NCBI RefSeq assembly: GCF_003865405.1
Contig: NZ_RQVQ01000002.1
Span: 1 to 64,000, forward strand
Direction: 5' to 3'
Length of the DNA stretch: 64,000 nt
Source of the DNA: Paenimyroides tangerinum
GTDB lineage: Bacteria; Bacteroidota; Bacteroidia; Flavobacteriales; Flavobacteriaceae
A program made the position numbers and the translations under genes. This document shows, piece by piece, positions 28,253-38,300 of this stretch; the stretch's first letter is position 1, and the number at the start of each line of letters is the position of its first letter. The notes beneath the pieces were generated by a model. It had not been told where the DNA came from. It saw only the letters and a program-made list of their open reading frames with translations, and did no database searches.

Positions 28253-29920
28253 ATGAGATTTCTTTACGCTTTATTACTTATTTCATTTACAAGCTTTGCG
28301 CAAAAAGGCATTCAGGTTACTTACAACAATTATTCGAACGGAAATATCACAAACGACGATGTGATTTTGTTTATCGGAAATCAGCAACAAGGATTGATAA
28401 CTAAAAAAGTGGTTTTTGATAAAAAACTACAATCGTTTCCGAAAGAAAAAAAGTTTATCAATTACAATAATAAAATCGTGACTTCTCAAGCGGAAGTTAG
28501 TGATAATAATTTTATCATTACCAACGATTCAACTTCGATTAAAAATGCGAAGTTTGAACTTACGAATGAAACCAAAGAAATTTTGGGCTATAAATGTAAA
28601 AAAGCAAAAACAACAATTAATTCAAATAACATTGAAATTTGGTACACAAACGATGTTCCGTTTAAAGGCGGCCCAAGTATTTTGGGACAAGATTTAGGAT
28701 TGGTTTTAGAAATTAATCGAAACAATACTTACAGCACCAAAGCCAAAGAAATTATCAAAATTGCCAAATTAGACAACAAAGAATTAAGTGCAAATTCAAA
28801 AGCTACTTACGCTGATGCATTAGCTTATCAAGATTATATTTGGAAAAGCAGATTTACTACTTTACCGATTTTCAAAAACGAGGTTATCAGTTTTAATGAA
28901 AACAACAAATCAAACGATAGTATTTTAAAGTTTGGAAACGGAACGGTTATTATCAGAAAAATCAAATTCCCGAAGATTGGAAAAACCGACCAAGTTTTTG
29001 TTGATTTAGAAGAAAAATCTAACGGTGATGCGTATGACAGAACCGGAAGTGTGTTTATCATTCCAACCTCAAAAGAACAATCTTTTTTTACTGGTTTAAC
29101 GAAAGGAATAAATACGTTGCCGATTTACGAAAACGGAAATGGTAAAAAATATCAAGGTGTTATCCAAACCAAAAACTATTTACCAACGGTTGAGTTGATG
29201 CGTTTTTTCACTCCGTTTGGTGTTGGTTATTTCAACGGACTTCAGCTAAAAGACAAAACGTGGCAAGAAAGTGTTTTTTATCGACAAGATATTTCAGAGT
29301 TGTATCAACAGCTTTCGGGCAAAGACATTTATGTTGGTGTTTTTATTGGGAATTATGACAAAGGTGGACACGAAGTTTCGTTAAACATTACGATTCATAA
29401 AGACGAGAAAAAGTTTTTCAATTTCAATTATTCCGAACCACTTTTCAATACAACCAATTTATTAGAAATGGGCGGACAAGAATACGGCTCGTTGTTTGAT
29501 TCAGAAAAAGGCTTGGAAGTGACTTTTACTTTAGATAAAGAAGTTAAAAATGCGATGTTGCGCTACATTACCACAGGTCACGGTGGATGGGAAAATGGCG
29601 ATGAATTTGTTCCGAAAACAAACACCATTTTATTAGACGATGCAGTGGTTCATAATTTTATTCCGTGGAAACAAGATTGCGGTTCGTATCGCGAATACAA
29701 TCCAGTTTCAGGAAATTTTGATAACGGCTTATCCTCATCAGATTATTCAAGAGCCAATTGGTGTCCGGGAACATTAACAAATCCGAATATGATTGCGTTA
29801 GGAGATTTAAAACCTGGAACACATAAGATCACGATTAAAATACCAAAAGGAAAACCCGAAGGCGGCAGTTTTAGCTTTTGGAATGTATCGGGTGTTTTGT
29901 TAGGAAATACAGGGTTTTAA
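28253..29920 (+). CDS. secreted peptide-N-glycosidase F-like protein with GLPGLI-like N-terminus
   Basis: 555 residues. Signal peptide 1-16 (LLISFTSFAQ). Residues about 17-180 resemble the GLPGLI family (LGYKCKKAKTT, IWYTNDVPFKGGPSILG), though the name motif has changed. The C-terminal two thirds resemble PNGase F: YDRTGSVFIIP, then RYITTGHGGWENGDEFVPKTNTI, WKQDCGSYREYNP, RANWCPG and FSFWNVSG. PNGase F removes N-glycans from glycoproteins. Glycan release by this protein is inferred from family resemblance; catalytic residues were not mapped. It has its own promoter and a shared terminator with the convergent cystathionine beta-synthase gene. Confidence 0.85.
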   Translation: MRFLYALLLISFTSFAQKGIQVTYNNYSNGNITNDDVILFIGNQQQGLITKKVVFDKKLQSFPKEKKFINYNNKIVTSQAEVSDNNFIITNDSTSIKNAKFELTNETKEILGYKCKKAKTTINSNNIEIWYTNDVPFKGGPSILGQDLGLVLEINRNNTYSTKAKEIIKIAKLDNKELSANSKATYADALAYQDYIWKSRFTTLPIFKNEVISFNENNKSNDSILKFGNGTVIIRKIKFPKIGKTDQVFVDLEEKSNGDAYDRTGSVFIIPTSKEQSFFTGLTKGINTLPIYENGNGKKYQGVIQTKNYLPTVELMRFFTPFGVGYFNGLQLKDKTWQESVFYRQDISELYQQLSGKDIYVGVFIGNYDKGGHEVSLNITIHKDEKKFFNFNYSEPLFNTTNLLEMGGQEYGSLFDSEKGLEVTFTLDKEVKNAMLRYITTGHGGWENGDEFVPKTNTILLDDAVVHNFIPWKQDCGSYREYNPVSGNFDNGLSSSDYSRANWCPGTLTNPNMIALGDLKPGTHKITIKIPKGKPEGGSFSFWNVSGVLLGNTGF

Positions 29921-29924
29921 AAAG

Positions 29925-30012
29925 ATTGCTATCTTTTACTAAAATCATTGCTATCTTTAACTAAAACCATTGCTATCTTTTATCCAAGTCATTGCTTTCT
30001 TTTAGTAAAAAC
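29925..30012. repeat. 22-bp tandem repeat, 4 units
   Basis: Four head-to-tail units of 22 bp at 29925, 29947, 29969 and 29991, each beginning ATTGCTATCTTT or ATTGCTTTCTTT. Units 1 and 2 are nearly identical and the others are diverged at the 3' end. They fill most of the gap between a rightward stop codon (29920) and the shared terminator (30044). There are no spacers, so this is not a CRISPR array. Confidence 0.9.
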
Positions 30013-30043
30013 ACCAAGAATATTTTTTAGAAATAGATAAAAC

Positions 30044-30075
30044 AAAAAAGGCAATCTTTACAGATTGCCTTTTTT
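30044..30075. terminator. bidirectional terminator between convergent genes
   Basis: A 14-bp stem, AAAAAAGGCAATCT/AGATTGCCTTTTTT, with a 4-nt loop. Both strands run into U-tracts. It serves the rightward PNGase F-like gene and the leftward cystathionine beta-synthase gene, whose stop codon is 2 bp away. Confidence 0.92.
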
Positions 30076-30076
30076 G

Positions 30077-31438
30077 TTATTTGATAGCGTTAATGATATC
30101 GTATTTTGTAATGATATGGTGTTTACCATTTTCTAATTCAACCAAAACCGCTTGGTTTTCTTTAGTGATTAATTTAGAAACTTCTTCGATTGAAGCGTTT
30201 GCTTTAACAATTGGATAAGCAGCTCCCATGATTTCACGAATTGGTTTTTCAATAATATTAGCATCAGCTAAGTATGCATTGAATAAATCCGATTCGTTTA
30301 ATGAACCTGCAAATCCGTTGATATCAATTACTGGAAGTTGAGAGATTTTTAAATTACGCATTCTTTCGATAGCATGTGAAACCAATTCTTCTGTACGAAC
30401 GATTGCTAATGGTTTTTTAATGTGATTTTGAATTAAATCAACCGCAGTCGAAACTTCATTTGTGATATAACCTTTTTCACGCATCCAATCGTCGTTAAAG
30501 ATTTTACCGATGTAACGAGAACCTGAATCGTGGAACAAAACAACCACAATATCATCTGGTCCTAATTCGTCTTTTAATTGCAATAATCCTTTGATTGCCG
30601 AACCTGAAGACATTCCAACAAATAAACCTTCTTCTAAAGCTAATTTACGGCAGTAAACAGCCGCATCTTTATCTGTTACTTTAGTGAAACCGTCGATTAC
30701 ATCAAAGTTTACGTTCTCTGGTAAAATATCTTCTCCGATTCCTTCAGTTACGTAAGAATACACTTCGTTCTCGTCAAAGATTCCCGTTTCTTTATATTTT
30801 TTGAATACAGAACCGTAGGTATCAACTCCCCAAATTTTAATATTTGGATTTTTCTCTTTTAAGTATTTTCCAACTCCAGAAATCGTTCCACCTGTACCAA
30901 CACCAACAATGAAGTGCGTGATTTTACCTTCTGTTTGCTCCCAAATTTCAGGACCGGTTTGTTCGTAGTTTGCTTGTGCATTCGATGGATTATCGTATTG
31001 GTTAACGTACCATCCGTTTGGCGTTTCTTCAGCTAAACGTTTCGAAACTGAATAGTATGAACGTGGATCGGTTGGTTCAACATCTGTAGGACAAACGACA
31101 ACCTTTGCTCCAACAGCACGAAGGATATCCATTTTTTCTTTAGACTGTTTGTCTGTGATTACACAAATTAATTTGTATCCTTTAACAACAGCTGCTAAAG
31201 CTAATCCCATTCCGGTATTTCCAGAAGTTCCTTCAATGATTGTTCCACCAGGAACTAAACGTCCGTCTGCTTCTGCATCTTCCACCATTTTAAGAGCCAT
31301 ACGGTCTTTACATGAATGACCTGGATTGAAATATTCAACCTTTGCTAATACGGTTGCAGGAATATCTTTTGTAATGTGATTTAATTGAACCATTGGAGTA
31401 TTACCAATCGTTTCTAATATATTTTTTGCGATTTTCAT
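30077..31438 (-). CDS. cystathionine beta-synthase (PLP enzyme with CBS domain pair)
   Basis: 453 residues. Fold type II PLP domain at 1-320: IGNTPMVQL, the PLP-binding Lys in NPGHSCKDRMA (about 43), the EGTSGNTGMGLALA substrate loop and the GVGTGGTISG phosphate-binding loop. Residues about 335-453 form two CBS domains (LAIVRTEELVSHAIERMRN; IREIMGAAYPIVKANASIEEV). It condenses serine with homocysteine or, in some relatives, makes cysteine from O-acetylserine. There is no N-terminal haem segment. The tandem CBS domains suggest control by an adenosyl ligand. Its own promoter lies at 31456-31463. Confidence 0.93.
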   Translation of the reverse strand: MKIAKNILETIGNTPMVQLNHITKDIPATVLAKVEYFNPGHSCKDRMALKMVEDAEADGRLVPGGTIIEGTSGNTGMGLALAAVVKGYKLICVITDKQSKEKMDILRAVGAKVVVCPTDVEPTDPRSYYSVSKRLAEETPNGWYVNQYDNPSNAQANYEQTGPEIWEQTEGKITHFIVGVGTGGTISGVGKYLKEKNPNIKIWGVDTYGSVFKKYKETGIFDENEVYSYVTEGIGEDILPENVNFDVIDGFTKVTDKDAAVYCRKLALEEGLFVGMSSGSAIKGLLQLKDELGPDDIVVVLFHDSGSRYIGKIFNDDWMREKGYITNEVSTAVDLIQNHIKKPLAIVRTEELVSHAIERMRNLKISQLPVIDINGFAGSLNESDLFNAYLADANIIEKPIREIMGAAYPIVKANASIEEVSKLITKENQAVLVELENGKHHIITKYDIINAIK

Positions 31439-31455
31439 CTTAATTTTATTTTATG

Positions 31456-31463
31456 CAAAGATA
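31456..31463 (-). promoter_or_regulatory. -7 element of the cystathionine beta-synthase gene
   Basis: TATCTTTG on the minus strand, 17 bp upstream of the ATG at 31438. The predicted leader is about 14 nt. Confidence 0.7.
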
Positions 31464-31515
31464 ACAATGCTTTTTTTTAATTGAAAAGGTGAATGTTAAT
31501 ATTAAACTAAACTTG

Positions 31516-31600
31516 CGTTAGGGATTGCAATGAAAAGCCCACAGCAAATTTATTTGCGAGGACTTGTAATGGAAAGCCCGACCTGAAAGGGAACGCCCTA
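31516..31600 (+). repeat. interspersed structured element, copy B
   Basis: Starts GCGTTAGGGATTGCAATG and ends with GGAAAGCCCGACC then GGGAACGCCC. It lacks the long T/A inner arms of copies A (935-1127) and C (48834-48937), and instead carries an inner GCAAATTTATTTGC palindrome. GCGTT at the start can pair with AACGC near the end. It overlaps the last codon of the porin gene. Confidence 0.8.
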
Positions 31601-33631
31601 CCAGAAGAAATCCCAAACGATTCCAAAACGCAAACGCATATCGGTAAACGGACGCGTTGGTGTTGCAAAATAGTTATGACCTGTAATACCCGAGTTGAAA
31701 TGTTCTAGATTTAGATAAATACGCGCGGTTTTGATTTTAGCATTTACAAAGAAATCGAAGGTTGGGAAACCTCCAATTTTTCGCGTGTCTTGAACAAAAT
31801 AATCTCCAAGGATTGGATTGTATTCGTTGGCGTAATATTTTGTATGGTATTTAAAAACAATTCCAGTTTGTAAAAACAATGCGTTTTTAAAAACTTTATC
31901 TGAATAATAAATGGTATTTCTAGTGATAAAATTCGGAACATTTACGATATTCTCGTCCTGAGCAACTTGCTGAAACATTAAGGTATTATCTAAAGCAAAT
32001 TTCCCGAATTTGAATTCGCGCTGTGCCTTAATATTGAAATACGAAATCGGTTTTGCGTATTGCTTAGGTGAAACCAATAGTTGTTCGGCATTTCCGTAAG
32101 CATCAAATTGGGTATCTTCATTTGAAAAATAAATCTTATCATGAATCAACTGGAAATTACCAGAAAGATTAACATAAGGATTTTCAAGTTCTGCTGTTAC
32201 AGATTGTATTTTTTCGTTAGAAAAATTATTAATCCAATTGTAATTGATGTAAGTACTTTGAAACATTTGCTGCGTCATTTCAGGAATCTTATTTAAAAAA
32301 TGATAATTTGCTTTGATGGCATATTTCTCATTTAAACTATAAATAACATCAGCTTTCAATTCAGTAGTAGCAATTTCGGAAATAGATTGGCGAGCTTCAG
32401 CATTGAAACTAAATTGCTCTTTATTGATTGCGTAAGAACCTCCCAAAGTAACCAAATCATATTTTAAAGAAGCTGGTACGATTTCAGAATTTTGTTTTAC
32501 AACAATAGAATTATAATAATAATCAAAATTAGAAACTTCGGCCATGAAAGACAATTCCCCCAAAGTTGCAGAGCTATATGCAAGAGCTAATTGATTATAG
32601 AAATTCTTGAAACGAACTTTATCTCTGACTGAATTTGAATATGAATTTCCGAAATAACGAATGTCAGAATCGAAAGTAGATAAATCTGCTTGAGAAAACT
32701 CGTTTGATTGATATTGATAATAAAATTTATGCTTTAACCAAATCTCATTTTCTGTAGAATTATTGAATTTGTACTTATGATTTAAAAAAGCACGAGTTCC
32801 TTTAAACATTGAATTTGCATTTCGAGAATAAACATTTAAACGCTCGCGATTATTATATGGCGCATCGCTAGATTCAAACAAATCGATATCGGTGATTCCA
32901 CCATTTTCTTGATTCATGATGTCTTGAAAAACGAAATTTGTTTGAAGAAAATATTCTTCGTTTTTCGTATTATAAGAACCACCAAATTTAAAATTACCTA
33001 TAGAATTAAGCTCATTCATATAAGCACCAAGCGAACGCAAAGCACGATAACCAATGAAAACATTTGTACGCTCGTTAAAGTTAGTCGTAAAAAGTGAGTT
33101 CAAATTTTGTCCTTGTTTAACCACAGAACGATAAGCAAGTTCAGTAAATGGGGTTGGTACTTTATAGTAATTAATATCTTCAATTTGATAATAGTTCCAT
33201 TGTTTAGAGCTGAAACCAAAACTTGGAATCAGACTATTCTTTACTAAAGAATAATCCAAAATATTATAGGTTTGACCATCGTTAGATAACGATTGCAATC
33301 CAAACATATCACGTCCTAGAAAATTTAGTTGTTGAAACTTTTTAATTGTTAGAGCTGTATCAACCGCAGTAATCTTGTTATCGTATGAAATGATTTTATA
33401 CCAATCAATTGGAGCAATGGAATCATTAGCAGATTTGGTTTTACTTGTTGAATTAGTAGAACCTATAGTTGTAGCATTAGAATTTGATGAATTATTTACA
33501 GGCTGATTTACTTTGGTATTATCAATCTTGATATTCTTCTCGTCTTTTGTTTTTAATTTGTCTGTTCTCTTTACTTGAGCACTAGCTTGTAAAGAGAAAA
33601 CAAAAAAACATAACAGAGCTAAATTGCGCAT
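31598..33631 (-). CDS. outer-membrane beta-barrel porin (Porin_10 type)
   Basis: 677 residues from ATG 33629-33631 (MRNLALLCFFVFSLQASAQ). A start six codons upstream would use TTG inside the -7 promoter box, so it is rejected. Signal peptide 1-18, a Ser/Asn-rich linker, then alternating amphipathic strands typical of a large beta-barrel, ending in aromatic GIVWDFFW. It fits the putative Porin_10 family of Bacteroidota. The substrate is unknown. The stop codon overlaps the interspersed element at 31516-31600. Confidence 0.85.
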   Translation of the reverse strand: MRNLALLCFFVFSLQASAQVKRTDKLKTKDEKNIKIDNTKVNQPVNNSSNSNATTIGSTNSTSKTKSANDSIAPIDWYKIISYDNKITAVDTALTIKKFQQLNFLGRDMFGLQSLSNDGQTYNILDYSLVKNSLIPSFGFSSKQWNYYQIEDINYYKVPTPFTELAYRSVVKQGQNLNSLFTTNFNERTNVFIGYRALRSLGAYMNELNSIGNFKFGGSYNTKNEEYFLQTNFVFQDIMNQENGGITDIDLFESSDAPYNNRERLNVYSRNANSMFKGTRAFLNHKYKFNNSTENEIWLKHKFYYQYQSNEFSQADLSTFDSDIRYFGNSYSNSVRDKVRFKNFYNQLALAYSSATLGELSFMAEVSNFDYYYNSIVVKQNSEIVPASLKYDLVTLGGSYAINKEQFSFNAEARQSISEIATTELKADVIYSLNEKYAIKANYHFLNKIPEMTQQMFQSTYINYNWINNFSNEKIQSVTAELENPYVNLSGNFQLIHDKIYFSNEDTQFDAYGNAEQLLVSPKQYAKPISYFNIKAQREFKFGKFALDNTLMFQQVAQDENIVNVPNFITRNTIYYSDKVFKNALFLQTGIVFKYHTKYYANEYNPILGDYFVQDTRKIGGFPTFDFFVNAKIKTARIYLNLEHFNSGITGHNYFATPTRPFTDMRLRFGIVWDFFW

Positions 33632-33646
33632 AAAAAAGATTTTTAG

Positions 33647-33654
33647 CAAAGTTA
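33647..33654 (-). promoter_or_regulatory. -7 element of the porin gene
   Basis: TAACTTTG on the minus strand, 15 bp before the chosen ATG. It also rules out an upstream TTG start for the porin. Confidence 0.7.
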
Positions 33655-33691
33655 GATTTTTTTTCGAATAATTTCATTGGTTTATAAAAAC

Positions 33692-33721
33692 AAAAAAAGG
33701 ACGTCAAATGACGTCCTTTTT
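33692..33721 (-). terminator. terminator of the susC-susD operon
   Basis: Arms AAAAGGACGTC/GACGTCCTTTT with a 4-nt loop, flanked by A and T tracts. On the minus strand it follows the susD stop (33736) by about 15 bp. Confidence 0.9.
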
Positions 33722-33735
33722 AATTTATTAAAAAA

Positions 33736-35346
33736 CTAGTTATTATAACCAGGATTTTGTTGTCCTCTAATTATAGGGTTTGCATTTAATTCACTATTAG
33801 GGATTGGCAAAGTTAATTTATAACTATTAGCTGGCAAACCAGCACCTGTACCGTTTACAATAGCATCCTTAGCATATCTTTGGAAACCAGGAGACCCTGC
33901 CTTCATACCAATACGTTTCATATCTAAATAACGATGTCCTTCAAAAGCAAATTCAACTCTTCTTTCATCTAAAATAGCTTTCCATGCACTAGTCGCATCT
34001 GTTAGGACAGGCATCGAAAAAGATAAAGCTGGAATAGAACGATTAAGACGTAGATTTGCAATAATATTCCCAACAGTTGAATAATTATCTAAAATCACCA
34101 TTGGATCTGTAGAAGTCATCGCAATTTGTCCTTGAGCAGCTCTAGCTTCAGCTAATAAAAGTGCGATATCTGCATAACGAATAATTGGTATATCATTTTT
34201 TAATGCAGCAGGAAAGGCACCTTGCTTTCCTTCAAACTTACCAATTAAAAGCAAGTCCTTATCAACATACTCGAATTGTGGTAAAGAAGCATAATCAACA
34301 TCAACTTCAGAAGTCGCTTGTAAATTTACAGAATAACGAACATCAACACGTGTAGCTCCAAAAGCTTCACCAGTTACAGCTGGATCTAATTTATCTAATT
34401 CATTGTACAGAGAACGTCCCATCTCGTAGAAGAATGAACCATCAACGTCAACTGATGAAGAATACCAGTTTTCAGCAACATTACCTCCACTTCCTAATGG
34501 TCGAGATAATTTCCATATAATTTCACTACTAGGTTCAGCTGGATTGAATGAAAACATAGCAACATACTCAGGTCCAGTAGCAAACCTATAGTTACTCAAA
34601 ACACTTTGGGCTAATGGAATTAATTCAGTATAGTTTTCTGTCATTGCATACAATTTCACTTTAAAAGCATTTAATACTTGATCAGTGATATAATTATTAT
34701 TTTCATTAACCCAGCCATCAGGTCTTATGGTTAAAGCTTCATCAATATCATCAACTATAAATTTCGTAATTTGTGCAACAGTAGATCTACCAATATGTTC
34801 ATCCAAACGTCCTTCTTCAGGTACAAAATCAACTTTCATAATAGACAAACCTGAAGGATTGGTATAATCAGGTGTATAATATGCAAACAACTTTAAGTTA
34901 GCATAAGCACGTAAACCAAGTAATTCAGCTTTATTATTAATTAACTTAGTACGCTCAGCTGCCAATGTAGCTTCTGAGTATAATTTATCAGTAATATTAA
35001 TAAGCCTATTTACTCTATTAATTACAGAATAATAAGAAGCCCAAGTTGAATTGGCAAAACTAGTTCCAGGTTGCATAAAGAAACCATACTCACCAGAAAT
35101 CAAACCTTGACCACCATTATCTCTTCCAATAGCAACTTCATCTGTAAAAATAGAAGTAAAACCAATTTCTGATTCTCCAGGAAGTGAAATATAAATCCCA
35201 CTAATTCCACGTTTTATATCATCAGCGTTTCTAAAAACCTCGTAAGGATTACTTATCTCACCAGGTTGCGTAATATCAATTGCATCATTACAAGAACTAA
35301 ATAATCCTGCTAAAGCAATTAATAATAATATACCTTTTTTTCTCAT
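33736..35346 (-). CDS. SusD/RagB family nutrient-binding lipoprotein
   Basis: 536 residues. Lipoprotein signal LLIALAGLFSSC with Cys at about 19, then DAIDIT. The SusD-type helical repeats include DDIKRGISGIY, LRAYANLKLFAYYTP and a C-terminal WKAILDERRVEFAFEGHRYLDMKR, which is a family hallmark. It forms the lid over the SusC barrel at the cell surface and captures ligand. It starts 12 bp after susC. No CAZyme is adjacent; the neighbour is a subtilisin, so a peptide ligand is plausible (inference). Confidence 0.95.
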   Translation of the reverse strand: MRKKGILLLIALAGLFSSCNDAIDITQPGEISNPYEVFRNADDIKRGISGIYISLPGESEIGFTSIFTDEVAIGRDNGGQGLISGEYGFFMQPGTSFANSTWASYYSVINRVNRLINITDKLYSEATLAAERTKLINNKAELLGLRAYANLKLFAYYTPDYTNPSGLSIMKVDFVPEEGRLDEHIGRSTVAQITKFIVDDIDEALTIRPDGWVNENNNYITDQVLNAFKVKLYAMTENYTELIPLAQSVLSNYRFATGPEYVAMFSFNPAEPSSEIIWKLSRPLGSGGNVAENWYSSSVDVDGSFFYEMGRSLYNELDKLDPAVTGEAFGATRVDVRYSVNLQATSEVDVDYASLPQFEYVDKDLLLIGKFEGKQGAFPAALKNDIPIIRYADIALLLAEARAAQGQIAMTSTDPMVILDNYSTVGNIIANLRLNRSIPALSFSMPVLTDATSAWKAILDERRVEFAFEGHRYLDMKRIGMKAGSPGFQRYAKDAIVNGTGAGLPANSYKLTLPIPNSELNANPIIRGQQNPGYNN

Positions 35347-35358
35347 TTTTTTATATTT

Positions 35359-38300
35359 TTAGAATTGAACTTCTACACCGAATGAAACTGTTTTAGGTGT
35401 TGGATATTGAGCAAAATCACTTCCTCTATTACTCTCTGCATCAAACCCTTTCCACTTTGTCCATGTAATTAAGTTCTCTGCTTGAGCATAAATTCTCAAT
35501 CCTGATAATTTTAAAGGTGCTAAATTTTTTGCTGTAAAATTATATCCTAAAGTAATATATCTAAGACGTACATAAGAGGCGTCACGTAAACTTCTGTCAG
35601 AAATTGTTTGATAAAACTCATTCGTATTATTTAGTGATGGATATTTTGCATCAGTATTGGTTGGTGTCCAAGAATCATGTAATTCACGAGACTTATTAAA
35701 AGTACCAATATCAGCAGTAGTTAAGAAATCTCGATAATCATTATCAACTCTCCACATGTTTTGTACAAAAGAAAACTGTGTAGACAGGAAGAAACCTTTA
35801 TAATCAGCATCGAAACCAAAACCACCTTGATAAAGTGGATACGCAGACTTTCCAGTAAACTTTCTATCCTCATCTGTAGGAGTCTCAGTCATGTTACCAT
35901 CTTTATCATAGAACCATAAGTTTCCATTAGCAGGATTAACCCCTGCATATTCAACCATATAATATTGACCTAACATATCACCTTCTCTCATGATATTTCC
36001 TCCACCATTCCAAATAATTCCATCAGAATTCGGTAATTTAACGATCTCATTTTTATTGTATGATCCATTAACATTAATAGTAAATTTGAAATTATCATTT
36101 CTTACAACGTCAGCAGCAAGTAATAATTCAATACCTCTATTTCTCATCGAACCAACATTAGCAAAAATAGATGAAGTCCCATAAATAGCAGAAATTGGTT
36201 GAGATTGATATAAATCTTTAGTTGTTTTTTGGTAAACATCCAAAGTTCCTCTTAATCTACTTTGCCAAATTCCAAAATCCAGACCAATATTTGCTTGTTC
36301 TACAGTTTCCCATTTTAAATTAGGATTTGCAATATTAGAAATCACTAAAGACGGATTGTTATTATAACCTCCACCTACACTGTATAAATCCCTAAACAAA
36401 GAGGCTCCTCCAAAAAGACCAGATCCTGTAATATCTTGATTACCTGCAGTACCATAAGAACCTCTTAATTTTAAATCATCGAATACAGATTCTTGCATAA
36501 ACTCTTCGTTGCTAATATTCCAACGTGCAGAAACTGAATAGAAAGTTCCCCAACGATTAGAGTTCGCAAAGCGGAAAGAAGCATCACGTCTAACTGTAGC
36601 CTCTACACCATACCTTGTATCATAATCATATGAAGCATTAGCAAAATACGAAAACAATCCTGCATTAGCAACTGACATACCAACACTTGGAACGTAATAA
36701 TCATTAGCATCAGTATCAGAAATCCATCCTGCACCAGAATTTGGTGAAGAAAAATATCTATCTAATCCCTCTTGTGCTAAACTAGACGATTTAAAGTGTG
36801 CTTTTAAATACTCCATAAAAACACCTGCCTTAACTTCATGAACATCGTTAAAAGTCTTAGCCCATTTCATATTAGTTAAAGAATTGAAAGACACAACCCT
36901 TTGATTAATTTGAGAAGCTGAACCAACAAAAATAGATTCATCATTTCTATCAGGACTAAAAAACCAAGAATTGAATGAATATGGAGAGTCGTATCCATTT
37001 TGCGTAATATGTGTATAATCTACACCTAATGATGTACCAACAGATAAATCATCAGTTAACTTATAATTAACATTACCTTGAGCGATCATTTTTAACTCTT
37101 CTTGATTAAAATCAAACCACTTAGCTTTGTCCATTAATAACAAAGGAGACGCTTTCAAAATACTTCCTGAAACAAAAGAACTACTAGTTAATTGGTTCCA
37201 AATAGACTGATGAGAGCCATTATAAGAATCAGGGTTAATATAAGGTGCACCTTGTAAAGCACCAACAACATAATTATTATTTACAGAACCAGTACCTAAA
37301 CCTTGTGCAATTCTAGATTTTGAATAGTTTGCAGTAATATTTGTTCCGTAAGTTAGACGTCCATCATTACTTTTTCCATTTAAATTATTTCTAAAGTTAA
37401 AACGTTTTAAATCGGTATTAATCAAAATACCTTCTTGATCCGTATAACCAATAGAAGTAAAAGAAGCTAAATTTTTAGACCCCCTAGTAAAAGATAATGT
37501 ATGATTTTGAGTGATTGCAGTTCTAAAAAACACATCCAACCAATTTGTTTCAGCAGCAGTTTTTTGTAATGAAGCAGAATAGTTATTAAAGCCATTAGCC
37601 ATTTCAAAATCCATTAATTCCTTACCACCCATCAAATCATAATTGTTTTTCTGTAATCTACTAACACTGGTAGTCCCAACGTATTTAATCTGCAAATCAG
37701 ACTCAAATGAAGCTCCTTTGGTTGTCACTACAATAACACCATTTGCACCACGATTTCCATAAATTGAAGTTGCTCCAGCATCTTTCAACACAGTGATACT
37801 TTCAATATCATTTGGATTAATACTTCTAAAACTAGAATTACCCATAGGCACCCCATCAATAACAAACAATGGCTCTGTATTACCATTAATAGAACCAGCC
37901 CCTCTTAACAATACCGAAGTATTACTAGAACCTGGCTGTCCTGAACCTGTACTAATTTCTAAACCAGGCACTTGAGACTGCAATGTCTGTACAAATGAAG
38001 CATTAGGTCTTCCCTCAATTGTCTTTGCAGTAACCGTTGAAGCAGCAACAGCAGATTTTGGTTTTGAAACTGTTCTATAAGCATCAACCACAATCTCATC
38101 CAACACTAAATCGTCTTCAATAATCATTGAAAAATTTAACACATTAGATACACCAACAGTTGCTTTCTGTGTTTTAAGACCTAATAATCGCACAACCAGC
38201 TTCTCACCTTGCGCAGCATTAATAGAATACTTCCCATTCTCATCCGTATCAACACCACGCGTTGTTCCCTCTACCAAAACGGTAGCTCCTTGAATAGGAT

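Noticed and set aside
29925..30012. Possible CRISPR array
   Set aside because: The four 22-bp units are directly adjacent with no spacers and no cas genes are present.
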